A stretch of 64,000 nt of DNA, taken from contig JAKVBZ010000005.1 in the NCBI GenBank assembly GCA_022448645.1, forward strand, positions 1 through 64,000, given 5' to 3'. Under the pieces are notes generated by a model that saw only the letters and a program-made list of their open reading frames with translations, did not search any database and had not been told where the DNA came from. This document shows, piece by piece, positions 53,824-63,872 of this stretch. Origin of the DNA: Pirellulaceae bacterium. Its GTDB lineage: Bacteria; Planctomycetota; Planctomycetia; Pirellulales; Pirellulaceae. Both the position numbers and the translations under genes were made by a program. The first letter of the stretch is position 1. Every line of letters begins with the position of its first letter.

Positions 53824-54707
53824 GAGCTCCTCTTGCGGAACAGGAAGTTTCTTTTATAAGTCCACGCGTTCGGGTCAGACAAATGTTCCTCACCAAGATC
53901 AGCCAACGGCCGCAGGCTACCCCGCCATCTGGAAAAGAAGTGGCCCTCGTATCCTTGTTGTTGCAACCAATCAAACACGCTTTCGATGGGTTCTTCCGAA
54001 TGATGTCGGCGTTCACATTCAAACAACAAAACAGGATGGTCTTCTCGCAACACGCGCGCCGCACCTCGAAACACATCCAATTCGTGTCCTTCGACATCAC
54101 ATTTAATCCATCGAACGGGACGCCGATTGTGAGAATGAAAATAATCGTCCAGCGTACATGCTTTGACTTGCAACGAATCTTCTCTATTCCACGATGCACG
54201 AGCCATGGCCGCACTAGGCGAAGGCTGACCTTGAGGTCGAACTAACGTCATCCAGCCACCACGAGACGAAACGGCATGGGGAACCACTGTCACTTGAGGC
54301 ATGTGGAGCGTTGTGCAAGCTTGGGCAAGATAACCTGCCAATTCTGGCTGAGGCTCAAAGGCGACCACATGCCCAGTAAGTCCCACAGCCTTTTGCATCC
54401 AATAAGTCCAAGCTCCTTTATGCGCACCGATGTCCACGACGGTTTCTCCTCGACGAACATGGTGCAGAAGATAATCTATCTCGGCCCGCTCCACTTTCCA
54501 GCGATATCGCCAAGCCCGGTAAAGTATCCGAAACCCCAATTCAGTGCCCTGCCACCGTCGCTGGACCACCTGCCACCAACAGGCTGACGAACTGACGGTA
54601 TCGCGTGCCTCTAACCCATTCCAATCTTTCCCATAACAAGAAGGGGGCAAGTTCCCGTACAGAGCAGAAGTTTTACCGGAAGAAGAAATAGAACAATCTT
54701 GTTGCAT
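53820..54707 (-). CDS. FkbM-family methyltransferase
   Basis: A 295-residue SAM-dependent methyltransferase. GETVVDIGAHKGAWTYWM is motif I, VVAFEPQPELAGYL the acidic strand-2 motif, and IKCDVEGHELDVFRGA the FkbM signature. It probably O-methylates a sugar in the glycan made by the flanking glycosyltransferases. The start at 54707 lies 13 bases after the GT2 stop with GAGAAAG upstream; a longer frame overlaps GT2. Its stop overlaps the GT9 start. Confidence 0.85.
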   Translation of the reverse strand: MQQDCSISSSGKTSALYGNLPPSCYGKDWNGLEARDTVSSSACWWQVVQRRWQGTELGFRILYRAWRYRWKVERAEIDYLLHHVRRGETVVDIGAHKGAWTYWMQKAVGLTGHVVAFEPQPELAGYLAQACTTLHMPQVTVVPHAVSSRGGWMTLVRPQGQPSPSAAMARASWNREDSLQVKACTLDDYFHSHNRRPVRWIKCDVEGHELDVFRGAARVLREDHPVLLFECERRHHSEEPIESVFDWLQQQGYEGHFFSRWRGSLRPLADLGEEHLSDPNAWTYKRNFLFRKRSS

Positions 54708-54720
54708 CAATGTAACTTTC

Positions 54721-55533
54721 TCAAAGCTCACGGAGACTCGTCTCAGCCAATGGTGACGGAACAATTTTGCGATCGGCGGCCAAATTCAATTCCCACAATC
54801 TTACCTGCTTCCAATAAGCGTATATCCCCATCAGCATGCTGACGTGGAACCCGGCCATCCCATCGAGAAATCCGAGCCGGAGGACGTACGAACGTAGAAA
54901 TCTGAATGGACCACCAAAAATCAGTCGCAAGAGATTAGGACGCACTCCATTGGCATGCCATTGCTCTGCCTGTAACGTCGTATAACGACGTAGTTTTTGC
55001 AGGTACTCGTCGTATTGCCGTACGGAATAATGTCGCAAGCGATAGCGTAGCTTTCCAACACGACCGGAGGATACGTTCACCTCGGCGTGGTCGGTGTCGC
55101 CCACGTACCGGCATCCATCACGGCGAAACAATCGTATTACCTTATCACGCCCCCAATCTCCAAACCGGATCGGACGGTCCAGGAAATGGTTGTTGCGATA
55201 GATCCAATATGCGTCTTGAGAAGGCCCTGTTTCCAGCAAGTCTCCGATTTCCTGAGCCAGTTCATGCGGCACGCGCTCGTCTGCATCCACTAACAAAATC
55301 CATGGATAGGTCGCTTGAGGAATGGCCCAGTTCTTAAAGTCGCCACTACTCACATACTCTCGTTGAATGATGCGACAGTTCCCCAACTGCTGCACCAATT
55401 CCAGCGTACCATCGGTAGATCCCGAATCGGCAACTAAGATTTCATCTGCAACAGGCCGCACTGCCTTGACGCATGACAAAATATGGTCGCGCTCGTTCTT
55501 ACAAGGAATAATGACAGTAAGTAAACGGTCCAT
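54721..55533 (-). CDS. Glycosyltransferase family 2 (WaaE/KdtX-like)
   Basis: A 270-residue GT2 enzyme with VIIPCKNERDHI, ADSGSTDGT and LLVDADERVP (the DxD metal motif) in the GT-A domain. RYVGDTDHAEV and the C-terminal membrane-associated segment FLRSYVLRLGFLDGMAGFHVS match WaaE/LpsC-type beta-glucosyltransferases acting on LPS inner core. It is first of three co-directional surface-glycan genes. Confidence 0.9.
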   Translation of the reverse strand: MDRLLTVIIPCKNERDHILSCVKAVRPVADEILVADSGSTDGTLELVQQLGNCRIIQREYVSSGDFKNWAIPQATYPWILLVDADERVPHELAQEIGDLLETGPSQDAYWIYRNNHFLDRPIRFGDWGRDKVIRLFRRDGCRYVGDTDHAEVNVSSGRVGKLRYRLRHYSVRQYDEYLQKLRRYTTLQAEQWHANGVRPNLLRLIFGGPFRFLRSYVLRLGFLDGMAGFHVSMLMGIYAYWKQVRLWELNLAADRKIVPSPLAETSLREL

Positions 55534-55682
55534 ACGGAATACAAGTGATTCCCAAAGAAGAGAAACGGCGAAAAACTTTACCTATGGCGGCTTCAGTTTA
55601 TAGCTATTAACTGCCAACGGCGAAATAGATCATCCGCTAGCAGTGACGGCTGCCTGCCCATGACACTGTAATCGCAAGAAGA

Positions 55683-57443
55683 TTAGGACAAAGAAGCTGC
55701 GATCTTCGAACGGCGCCAGTCGACCAAGTGCAACTCAACAGAACGGCGCCCGGCGAAGGAATTGATGACGGGACGAAACACGATATCCAGCTGCCCGTCG
55801 ACCTGTGACAAGGAATCAGCCCAATCCCCATGCCCAAACGCCACCGCGCGCAAGGTAGTCTGATGTTGTTTCAATTTGACATTGAGATGACGGTCTCCGC
55901 CCCCCATGCGACGTGGTGTGCCCGCCAAAGAAACACCAGATGCACACAAAATGGGACGGTCGTTGGCCTGTCCAAACGGGGCAAGACGCTCAATCTGGCT
56001 AACCGCACTCAGTGTCAGACTACTCAACGGAGTTTCCGTATCCACTTGTACGGTGGCGACACGATCATCTTCCGAAATATGTTCCGCTGCGTACTCGCAA
56101 AAAGCAGTACGAAACGCGTCTAGTTTACTATCCTCTATTTGAAGTCCTGCGGCTGCCGCATGGCCTCCATGACCTACTAAGTGTTCAGTGCAATGTGCGA
56201 ACGCTTCACTCAAGTGCAACACCCCAGCACCTCGTCCTGAACCAACCCCAGGCTGAACACCCAACTCGTCCTGTGAAATCACTACCACCGGACGATGAAA
56301 CTTGTCAGCCAAACGCCCGGAAACGATCCCGATCACACCAACATGCCAGCCACGAGCGGCTAAAACCAATGCCGGGTCAGCTTCCGGATCAAAAAACTCC
56401 GTCACTTGTTTTTGAGCTGCCAAATAGACGCTACGTTCCAAGCCATCGCGACGCTGATTCAATTCCTGTAAATGTTGAGCCAATGCTTTGGCGCGCTCCT
56501 CGGAATCTGTCACCAACAGTTCGACCCCCAAAGCAGCTTCACCTAGCCTGCCAGAGGCGTTCAAACGTGGCGCCAAAGTGAACGCAATGTCTTCACTCTC
56601 CAAAGACGGTTTCTTGGCCAAACCGGTTTCGAGCAAGAGACACTTTATTCCCTGAGGTGCGCGGTGACGCAAACAATCCAGACCATGTTTCACGAGAACC
56701 CGGTTTTCGTCCAGGAGCGGAACAACGTCCGCTACCGTTGCCAAAGCAACCAATCCTACCGCAGAAAGAAGAAAACTACGTTGGCGAGGATTGACTTTTT
56801 CCGCCCCACTGGCTCGTTGACACAGTGCCCATGCCAACTTAAAGGCCACTGCTGCACCACATAGTCCCGCAAACGGATAATCATGACCGGGCAGGCGCGG
56901 GTGAACAATCGCCGCAGCTTCGGGTAAGGTATCCGTCATCTCGTGGTGGTCCGTGACGATCAGCTGCAATCCGAGCTCACGAGCAAGACGCGCTTCGGAA
57001 ACATTCGCGATGCCGCAGTCGACAGTGATGACGACCTGAGCTCCCTGAGACGCCAGTTTTTGCAAGGCGCCTCCATTCAAACCGTATCCATCACTTAAAC
57101 GGTTGGGAACATGATAAGATACATTGGCACCCAAAAGCGTCAGGCAACGATACAAGATCGCCGTGGCACACATGCCATCCGCGTCATAGTCTCCATAAAC
57201 AACAATATGTTCGCCGTCCGTGACAGCTCGATGAATCAGGCCTGCTGCCAACGAGACTCCGGGAAGTTGATCTGGGTCACGCAGCTGGGTCAGTTGGGGG
57301 TCTAAAAAATCTCGTACATCTTCTGGATTGGACAGACCACGGCACAGGAGCAATTGGGCAAGTACTGCGGGGATACCCGCTCTGCGTTCTAGTGCGCGAA
57401 TGGCATCACGGTCGTGCGGAAAGAAGTACCATTGCTTAGACAT
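55683..57443 (-). CDS. recJ: Single-stranded-DNA-specific exonuclease RecJ
   Basis: A 586-residue DHH-family 5'-3' exonuclease used in recombination and mismatch repair. YGDYDADGMCATAIL, VDCGIAN, VTDHHE, LATVADVVPL and the DHHA1 segment GHGGHAAAAGLQI contain the metal ligands. The OB-fold domain near the C-terminus is recognisable (LAPFGQANDRPI onwards). The start at 57443 (MSKQWYFFPHD) has AAGGA close upstream; an in-frame TTG at 57458 is less likely. It lies next to rpmG. Confidence 0.93.
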   Translation of the reverse strand: MSKQWYFFPHDRDAIRALERRAGIPAVLAQLLLCRGLSNPEDVRDFLDPQLTQLRDPDQLPGVSLAAGLIHRAVTDGEHIVVYGDYDADGMCATAILYRCLTLLGANVSYHVPNRLSDGYGLNGGALQKLASQGAQVVITVDCGIANVSEARLARELGLQLIVTDHHEMTDTLPEAAAIVHPRLPGHDYPFAGLCGAAVAFKLAWALCQRASGAEKVNPRQRSFLLSAVGLVALATVADVVPLLDENRVLVKHGLDCLRHRAPQGIKCLLLETGLAKKPSLESEDIAFTLAPRLNASGRLGEAALGVELLVTDSEERAKALAQHLQELNQRRDGLERSVYLAAQKQVTEFFDPEADPALVLAARGWHVGVIGIVSGRLADKFHRPVVVISQDELGVQPGVGSGRGAGVLHLSEAFAHCTEHLVGHGGHAAAAGLQIEDSKLDAFRTAFCEYAAEHISEDDRVATVQVDTETPLSSLTLSAVSQIERLAPFGQANDRPILCASGVSLAGTPRRMGGGDRHLNVKLKQHQTTLRAVAFGHGDWADSLSQVDGQLDIVFRPVINSFAGRRSVELHLVDWRRSKIAASLS

Positions 57444-57570
57444 GCCGTCCTTGATCAATCACGCAGAAAATTCATTCAAAAAGAATAGCAGTTCGAAAGC
57501 AGAACGACATGCGGGGAATCGTTGCTCAAGAAACCGAAAAACAACACCGTACAAGAAGAACAGCTAACTT

Positions 57571-57750
57571 TTATTTCTTCTTTTCAACGTGCAGTGTGTG
57601 TTTACGCAAACGAGAAGAAAACTTCTTTACGCGAAGTTTTTCACTGCCCGCCTTACGTCGCAACGTGTAATTGTAGTCCCCCGACTCCTCGCAAACGAGA
57701 AAGACGGTTTCCACCTTCTTTTTACTTTTGCCGCCCTTTTTCTGAGCCAT
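57571..57750 (-). CDS. rpmG: Ribosomal protein bL33
   Basis: A 59-residue basic protein: an unusually Lys-rich start (MAQKKGGKSKKK), VFLVCEESGDYNYTLRRKA, EKLRVKKFSSRLRKHTLHVEKKK. The KHTLH end and N-Y-T segment are diagnostic of bL33. The CxxC zinc pairs of the C+ paralogue are absent; only one Cys remains, so this is a C-minus type. The stop TTA and start CAT were checked at 57571-57573 and 57748-57750. Confidence 0.92.
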   Translation of the reverse strand: MAQKKGGKSKKKVETVFLVCEESGDYNYTLRRKAGSEKLRVKKFSSRLRKHTLHVEKKK

Positions 57751-58050
57751 GGCAGTGTCCCTGTGAAGAGTATCCGGGTTTAGTTTTAATCCGTGTTTGT
57801 TTTATAGCGATTGATCGGGGGCAACCGAATAGCAGCCCCGTATTGTAACTGGCCAGAGGCGCGGTCCGCTAGACCAGATCGCTGAGTATGGTGACTTCTG
57901 CATCGTATTCGTTTAGAATAGGAATGGCAAGCCAGTATACCGCTCCTCATATGAAGAGCTCATGTGGAGAGGTCGTGATCCACGGAGCAAAATATTGGCA
58001 GATCGTCGAGGTTTTTCTAAATTTCAAGTGGGACAAAGGCTTAGAGGCAG
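57751..58050. other. Divergent region between rpmG and the squalene-cyclase-repeat gene
   Basis: About 300 bases with no supported gene. A CGGGG...CCCCG pair with a 15-base loop around 57814-57838 lies in the rpmG leader. I looked for a tRNA here, since rpmG often has a tRNA neighbour, and found none. Confidence 0.4.
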
Positions 58051-59751
58051 ATGATGGGGGACAAGCCGCCGATTCTTCCCTCGAACAAACGGCTAGCATC
58101 CCAAGTTGGCGAACCGAGGCGAATTCCTCGACCGGTGCCAAGTAGCGTACCTCCTCCATTGGCCAAACCGGCACCGTCACGGCCAGCTCACCCTGACCTT
58201 GAACCAAACTCAACAGCACCCTTAGCCGTCTCAGCAGGAGTTGATACTGCCAACTCAGCGGAAGGGAACGAAGCGACGCCTACGGCAACTTCGATCTTCC
58301 AGTTCCTGAAGGCTCTACCGAGTTGGCTCGCTAGCGCCATATTGCACATGCTGTTAATTCTCTTCTTGGGGATCCTCTACTTACCGGAACATCCCCTGGA
58401 CACCTTTACCGAAGTCCTGTTGACCCGGCACGAGGCAGACGAGCCGTTTGAAGAATTCCTGGACGAAATCATAGAACCGGTTGAGATTGACGTGTCCACT
58501 AAGGACGTCGTCCCTGTCGAAACGCCTGCTATGGAGATACCTCAGGAAATTACAAATGTCCCAGCCGCAGAACTCGCCTCCTCCGCTCCCATGGCAGTCG
58601 AGTTAAACGAATTCGGAGAAACAGTGGCGCCGCAGGGTGATCTATTGGGCGTCATCGGCTCTTACGAGGGAACTGGCCTAGAAGGTCGTGGGCAGGCGGC
58701 TCGATCCAGGCTTTTGCGGGAAGCAGGCGGCACGCCAGAAAGCGAAAAGGCGGTAGCCAGGTCTCTGAAGTGGTTTAGTCAGCATCAATATGCCGATGGT
58801 GGATGGAGTTTCGACCATCAAAAAGGCGCTTGCCAATCTCGCTGTCAACATCCTGGCTCCTATCATTCCGCCAGAATCGCCGCCACGGCAATGGCTTTGT
58901 TGCCGTACTTAGGAGCTGGCCAAACTCACAAGAAAGGCAAATACCAAGAACAAGTTCGCGGTGGACTCTACTTCTTAGTCGGTTCCATGAAACTGACGGA
59001 CAACCGGTTGGGAGATTTTACAGAGGCAAATGGCCGTATGTATTCCCACGCCTTGGCAACGATCGCTTTGTCCGAAGCCTATGGCATGACCCAAGACACT
59101 GACTTAATTCAACCTGCCCAGTTGGCTGTAAACTATCTCATCTGGGCACAAAACGAAACCGACGGTGGTTGGCGTTATGGTCCCAACGAAGCACTGGGCG
59201 ATACCTCGGTCGTGGGCTGGGCCCTCATGGCGCTGAAGAGTGCGCACATGGCATACCACCTGCAAATTGATCCGCGGGCGATCGAGGGCGTCATCTACTT
59301 CCTCGATACTGTCCAAGTCGGTGATGGCTCGCAGTACAGCTACATCACGAAGGGCAGTCCAACACCAGCTACAACCGCCATTGGCCTGCTGAGCCGCATG
59401 TATCTGGGATGGGAAGAAAACACCCCAGCCTTACAGAGCGGAATTGATTATCTTGTCTCTTCAGGTCCAATGCATAATGACTTTTATTACAAATACTACG
59501 CCACTCAGGTCTTGCGGCACACTGGCGGGTCACGATGGCATCAGTGGAACGAAGTGATGCGACAACACCTGATCGAGACGCAAGTCATAGAAGGTCACGA
59601 AAAAGGCAGTTGGTATGAAGCGGCCGACCCACATAGCCCCGTCGGTGGACGCCATTACTGTACCTCGATGGCCACCATGATCCTGGAAGTCTATTACCGG
59701 CATCTCCCCATTTATGGCGCTCGCGCACTCGAAGAAGAGTTCCCTCTCTAG
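58051..59751 (+). CDS. Membrane-anchored prenyltransferase/squalene-oxidase repeat protein
   Basis: A 566-residue protein. Residues about 1-85 are Pro-rich and cytoplasmic; LASAILHMLLILFLGILYL (about 94-112) is a single membrane helix; an acidic EPFEEFLDEIIEPVEID stretch follows. From about 220 the sequence is an alpha/alpha-barrel with squalene-cyclase/prenyltransferase repeats (QHQYADGGWSFD, AQNETDGGWRYGPNE, ATTAIGLLSRMYLGW). The DxDD cyclase motif is not seen, so it is probably not a terpene cyclase. Planctomycetes have many such proteins of unknown function. ATG at 58054 fits the ribosome binding site slightly better. Confidence 0.85.
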   Translation: MMGDKPPILPSNKRLASQVGEPRRIPRPVPSSVPPPLAKPAPSRPAHPDLEPNSTAPLAVSAGVDTANSAEGNEATPTATSIFQFLKALPSWLASAILHMLLILFLGILYLPEHPLDTFTEVLLTRHEADEPFEEFLDEIIEPVEIDVSTKDVVPVETPAMEIPQEITNVPAAELASSAPMAVELNEFGETVAPQGDLLGVIGSYEGTGLEGRGQAARSRLLREAGGTPESEKAVARSLKWFSQHQYADGGWSFDHQKGACQSRCQHPGSYHSARIAATAMALLPYLGAGQTHKKGKYQEQVRGGLYFLVGSMKLTDNRLGDFTEANGRMYSHALATIALSEAYGMTQDTDLIQPAQLAVNYLIWAQNETDGGWRYGPNEALGDTSVVGWALMALKSAHMAYHLQIDPRAIEGVIYFLDTVQVGDGSQYSYITKGSPTPATTAIGLLSRMYLGWEENTPALQSGIDYLVSSGPMHNDFYYKYYATQVLRHTGGSRWHQWNEVMRQHLIETQVIEGHEKGSWYEAADPHSPVGGRHYCTSMATMILEVYYRHLPIYGARALEEEFPL

Positions 59752-59850
59752 CCAGAAGACTTTTCGAATACCAGACTGTCGGCAATGGAGATGTGCGATG
59801 TTGTGCGGTCGCACACGGTACTCTTAATCCTCAACTCTAATCCCTCAACA

Positions 59851-60606
59851 ATGCATATCATCCCTGTGATCGATCTGATGGGCGGTGAAGTCGTCCACGC
59901 AATTGCCGGCGAACGTTCTCAATATCATCCCATCCAAACCGTACTGACAAATGCCAGTACACCTCGAGCTATCGGGCGAGCATTGCGAGATTCGTTACAG
60001 GCCAGCTCTACGTACGTCGCCGACTTGGACGCCATCGGTGGTGCCCCGCTTGCTTGGGACGCATACCGCAGCCTGTCCGAAAGTGGCCTCCGTCTGTGGT
60101 TAGACGCTGGCATTTCATCGCCCGAACAAGCCAATCATTTGATGACAGAAAATCTGTCCTTGCAGATAATCGACCGTCTGATTCTGGGCCTGGAATCAAT
60201 ACCTCAACCAACCGTACTGCAACAGGTAATTTCCTCAGTGGGAACAGACGCTTGTGTATTCAGCCTGGACTTACGTGCCGGAGCACCAATCGTGCAAGCG
60301 GACGGATGGCAAGGTTACACAGCAGTTGATATCGTCGATGTGGCCGTGAACGCCGGTGTTTCCACAATTATCGTGCTCGATTTAGCACAAGTAGGAACAG
60401 GGCAGGGGGTAGGCACCGTCAAGCTATGCCAGCAGTTGAGCCAACGTTGGCCCAATGTCTCGTTGGTTGCAGGAGGAGGCATCAGACACCTTAGCGATCT
60501 GGAGGAATTGGAAGACAGCGGCTGCCACGCCGCACTCATCGCTTCGGCACTGCACGACGGACGGCTTACTCGATCCATGCTCCTAGACGCAGGCCATGCT
60601 TTGTAG
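59851..60606 (+). CDS. HisA/HisF-like TIM-barrel protein (COG1411-like)
   Basis: A 251-residue half-barrel repeat protein related to phosphoribosylformimino-AICAR isomerase (HisA). IIPVIDLMGGEVVHAIAG opens strand 1 with the HisA Asp, YVADLDAIGG the middle, and IVLDLAQVGTGQGV plus LVAGGGIRHLSDLEEL the second half. It is a non-histidine-operon member, of the kind grouped with archaeal proFAR-isomerase relatives. No other his genes are near. An ATG at 59785 would add 22 residues without homology, so 59851 is chosen. Confidence 0.8.
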   Translation: MHIIPVIDLMGGEVVHAIAGERSQYHPIQTVLTNASTPRAIGRALRDSLQASSTYVADLDAIGGAPLAWDAYRSLSESGLRLWLDAGISSPEQANHLMTENLSLQIIDRLILGLESIPQPTVLQQVISSVGTDACVFSLDLRAGAPIVQADGWQGYTAVDIVDVAVNAGVSTIIVLDLAQVGTGQGVGTVKLCQQLSQRWPNVSLVAGGGIRHLSDLEELEDSGCHAALIASALHDGRLTRSMLLDAGHAL

Positions 60607-60736
60607 TCGCACTCCCTCCAAAAAACCTACAGGCCAAACTGAGCCAAGGCTCTCGATTCCAAATTCGCAGCTGAAAGCTAAGAGTACCTTGTGCGACCTC
60701 CCATGGTTGGGTAGCGGGATTTTTCCAGATGGAATG

Positions 60737-61489
60737 TTATTCGCTGGTTGTTTCAGCCATGATTTCATCGGGTAGATTAAAGTTGGCCGACACGGTTTGT
60801 ACATCGTCGTGATCATCCAGCGCTTCCAGTAACTTCAAGATCTTTCGTCCCGAATCGGCATCCAGGTCGACTGTCGAATTCGGAATGCGTGTGAGCTGCT
60901 TGACATCGACTTCGATGCTGGCGGCCTCCAACGCATCCGACAAGTCACTAAACACTTCTGGCTCACAGGTCACTTCAAACCGGCCTTCCGTTTCCTTGAC
61001 GTCGTCAGCACCAGCTTCCAGCGCCAACTCCATCAAAGATTCTTCGTCCGTCTTGTCGTTTGAAATCAGTACCAGCCCTTTGCGTTCGAACAAATAGGCC
61101 ACACACCCGGTTGCTCCCAACTTGCCACCATGGATCTCGAACAGCTTGCGTACTTCCGGTGCAGTCCGATTCCGGTTATCGGTCATCACCTCACACATCA
61201 CTGCAACGCCCCCTGGACCGTATCCCTCATAGACAACCTCTTCAACGTCCCCACCGGCCAGTTCACCGGTCCCTTTTTTGATAGCCCGTTCGATATTGTC
61301 CTTGGGCATGCGCGCGGCGCGAGCATCGGCCAAAGGTACACGCAAACGTGAATTGGTTTCAGGGTCTCCGCCGCCAAGTTTGGCTGCAACCATAATCGCT
61401 TTGGAAATCTTGCTCCAAATCTTTCCGCGTTTATTATCAATCAGCGCTTTTTTGTGCTTAATTCCCGCCCAATGTGAATGACCTGCCAT
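60737..61489 (-). CDS. yebC: YebC/PmpR-family protein
   Basis: A 250-residue YebC/TACO1 protein. MAGHSHWAGIKHKKALIDNKRGKIWSK at the N-terminus is nearly invariant in the family, and MPKDNIERAIKKGTGE, EGYGPGGVAVM and DNRNRTAPEVR follow. Described both as a transcription regulator and as a translation factor relieving ribosome stalling. The start at 61489 is fixed by MAGHSHW; an extension to 61540 is not homologous. Confidence 0.95.
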   Translation of the reverse strand: MAGHSHWAGIKHKKALIDNKRGKIWSKISKAIMVAAKLGGGDPETNSRLRVPLADARAARMPKDNIERAIKKGTGELAGGDVEEVVYEGYGPGGVAVMCEVMTDNRNRTAPEVRKLFEIHGGKLGATGCVAYLFERKGLVLISNDKTDEESLMELALEAGADDVKETEGRFEVTCEPEVFSDLSDALEAASIEVDVKQLTRIPNSTVDLDADSGRKILKLLEALDDHDDVQTVSANFNLPDEIMAETTSE

Positions 61490-61547
61490 TGTGATTCTCG
61501 CAACTAATAACAATCGTCTAAGAGAACGTAACTGTCTCAAATGAATC

Positions 61548-63872
61548 TTACTCTTTGGACTTCCTTTGGTCTAACTTTGACGACACCTTCTCACGCAGTG
61601 ATTCGTTTTCCCCTTGCTCAAAGGCTGCCACAGCTCGACGCCAGACTTCGCGGGCTTGATCGTGCTGACCAAGTTTCCAATATACCTCTCCGAGATGATC
61701 TAGGATGACGCCATCAGGATTTTCGCTGCCGGATGCTTTTACGAGGTAAGTGAGCGCATCGTTGTGACGCCCCAATTTATGCAGTGCCCAACCCACACTA
61801 TCCAGATAAGCAACGTTCTCTGGTTCTGTAACCGATGCGTACTGCACCATCTTGAGAGAGCGATTCAGGTACTTGTTCTGATCGGCATAGAGGTACCCCA
61901 AATCGTTCAAAGCACCAACGTCGGCGGGAAACTCGTCCAGCACCTGTTCCAACCATTCTTCGGCCACCGCAAAATCTTCACGGATCACCGAGATATTCGA
62001 CAAGACAAACCGTGCGTCGCGTAAAGTCTCTCGACGCTGAGTCGAAGAATGATCATCGTCAAATTCCGCAATTAACTTAGCGTATTTATCATAGGCCTCC
62101 TCATGCCGACCAGCGTGGTAAAGGATCCAGGCTTCGCGACTGTGCCATTGCGGCATATCAGGTTGTAACTCAACCGCTTTTTGTGCGGACCCCAGCGCCT
62201 GTTCGGTACGTCCATCCAATTCCTGGGCTCCGGCAAGCAGGAAGAATACGTAGGGGTTCTTTGCTTCGACGCTACCGTTATCAATTGCCTGTTGCAGGAT
62301 GTCGGCTGCCCGGCCATAGCGACCTGACTCAAATAGCTCCATGACCCAAACGAGCGTCATTTCAGCAAGCTGTTCGCCAAAATCGGCCATTGCCAATTCG
62401 AATAACTTATCCGCTTGTCCAAAATCTTCTGAATGTAAGGCCAACAAAGCGCAGGCAAACCGAATTCCCACCCTTAAACCATCTTCGTCATCCGCCGCCA
62501 AACCAGCTTGAATCAGTTCGTTCAGGAATGGCTCATCCTGAATGATCTGCGCAGGCTGATCGCCCAAGGCTTCCAAGCTTCCCAATTGCAAAGCCACCTG
62601 CCCAAACCATTTGAGCAGTTCTGTTACTTGCTGACGTTGGCGCAGGATGTCAGTGATTCCTATATAACCTCGGATATCCGCGCCCTCATCAAGTAAACCC
62701 TGATAGATTGGCATCGCCTCATCAAGCTGACCAGCCGATCGCAACTGATCAGCAAGGAAAAATGCCAATTCTCTGTTGTCGGGATCGTTTTCTCTTAACA
62801 CATACAATCTCTGCAACAAACTTTGTTTCCATTGGTCTGGGGGCAAATCTGAGTTTGCCACCACCTGCTGCAATAGCTCGTAAGGTCGCGACCCTTCGTC
62901 TGTGGATTTGGACGTGAAGTAAACTTGCAATTGTTCTAGGGCAACCGGCCAATCCTTGGACTTCGCTGCCACACGCGCCAGACGCACCGCCAGCCTCGAT
63001 TCGTCGTTTTGCGTTTCATGCGCCTGACGATATAAATCAGCCGCATCGTCATGACGCCCTATCTCCAGGAAAGTCTCTCCAATCAAAGCATAAGTTAGGT
63101 CTGCGCGTCCCAGGATGCGCTCATGGGTTTTGGCATCGATTCCATATTTTTCAGGCAGACGAAGTGCCGGCAAGACAACATCAAATACCTTTGCTGCATC
63201 TTCGAACTGCTGTGTCAAATAATAGAGTCTGCCCATTTCGACAAGGGACGCCGCATTCATATGGCTATCCGCATTCAAATCAAGTTGAATGGATTTTTGA
63301 TAGAGAACCAATGCCCCTTCGAAATCGAGATTTTCCGTGAGATACAATGCCAGCCGCCGAATGATTTCAATGTCCGTGGTTTGTTGCTGTACACCGATCA
63401 CAGCATAGCGCGCGGCTTCGTCGTAACGATCGAGCGCCAGCTGAAGTGGGACAATATCGGACAGAACAGATACTGAGTTGGCATCGAGACGGAAGGCCCG
63501 CTGGAAACTTTGCAGCGATTCTCGAAGTCGCTCTTGTTGGAATTGGATCCTGCCCACTGCCACTCGGGCTGCAGCGGCGCTGTGATCTTCGTCGCTTTCG
63601 CTTCGCGGACGAAGGGGTTTTAGAATTGCCGGAGCATCCTCAAGCCAAAACTGCGGCTCTTCCTGGGCCACATCCCCCAGACTATTAGCACTCGGCACTA
63701 GGCACAGACAGCAAGCAAAGAACAACATCAAAAGCGTGTTGACCACACATCGTCGTTCTTGATCCTCCGGAGAGGCTGGCAACACGATGCCCCCTGAGCA
63801 AGACAGCCCGGTGCGAGCAGGTTTCCACCAACGAGCGTTCCAGAAAAAGCGTTGGCCAATCACTTGCTTCAT
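61548..63872 (-). CDS. Large TPR-repeat protein, probably exported or membrane-anchored
   Basis: A 774-residue protein composed almost entirely of TPRs from about residue 95 onward (AAVGRIQFQQERLRESLQSFQRAF, LGRHNDALTYLVKA and similar). A hydrophobic stretch at about 45-62 (TLLMLFFACCLCLVPSANS) suggests a signal peptide preceded by a ~40-residue extension. The ATG overlaps the stop of the upstream gene (ATGA at 63869-63872), supporting 63872 despite that extension. TPR scaffolds bind partner proteins; no partner can be named. Confidence 0.75.
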   Translation of the reverse strand: MKQVIGQRFFWNARWWKPARTGLSCSGGIVLPASPEDQERRCVVNTLLMLFFACCLCLVPSANSLGDVAQEEPQFWLEDAPAILKPLRPRSESDEDHSAAAARVAVGRIQFQQERLRESLQSFQRAFRLDANSVSVLSDIVPLQLALDRYDEAARYAVIGVQQQTTDIEIIRRLALYLTENLDFEGALVLYQKSIQLDLNADSHMNAASLVEMGRLYYLTQQFEDAAKVFDVVLPALRLPEKYGIDAKTHERILGRADLTYALIGETFLEIGRHDDAADLYRQAHETQNDESRLAVRLARVAAKSKDWPVALEQLQVYFTSKSTDEGSRPYELLQQVVANSDLPPDQWKQSLLQRLYVLRENDPDNRELAFFLADQLRSAGQLDEAMPIYQGLLDEGADIRGYIGITDILRQRQQVTELLKWFGQVALQLGSLEALGDQPAQIIQDEPFLNELIQAGLAADDEDGLRVGIRFACALLALHSEDFGQADKLFELAMADFGEQLAEMTLVWVMELFESGRYGRAADILQQAIDNGSVEAKNPYVFFLLAGAQELDGRTEQALGSAQKAVELQPDMPQWHSREAWILYHAGRHEEAYDKYAKLIAEFDDDHSSTQRRETLRDARFVLSNISVIREDFAVAEEWLEQVLDEFPADVGALNDLGYLYADQNKYLNRSLKMVQYASVTEPENVAYLDSVGWALHKLGRHNDALTYLVKASGSENPDGVILDHLGEVYWKLGQHDQAREVWRRAVAAFEQGENESLREKVSSKLDQRKSKE

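Noticed and set aside
57751..58050. Possible tRNA next to rpmG
   Set aside because: No T-arm consensus, no anticodon stem and no cloverleaf pairing could be found.
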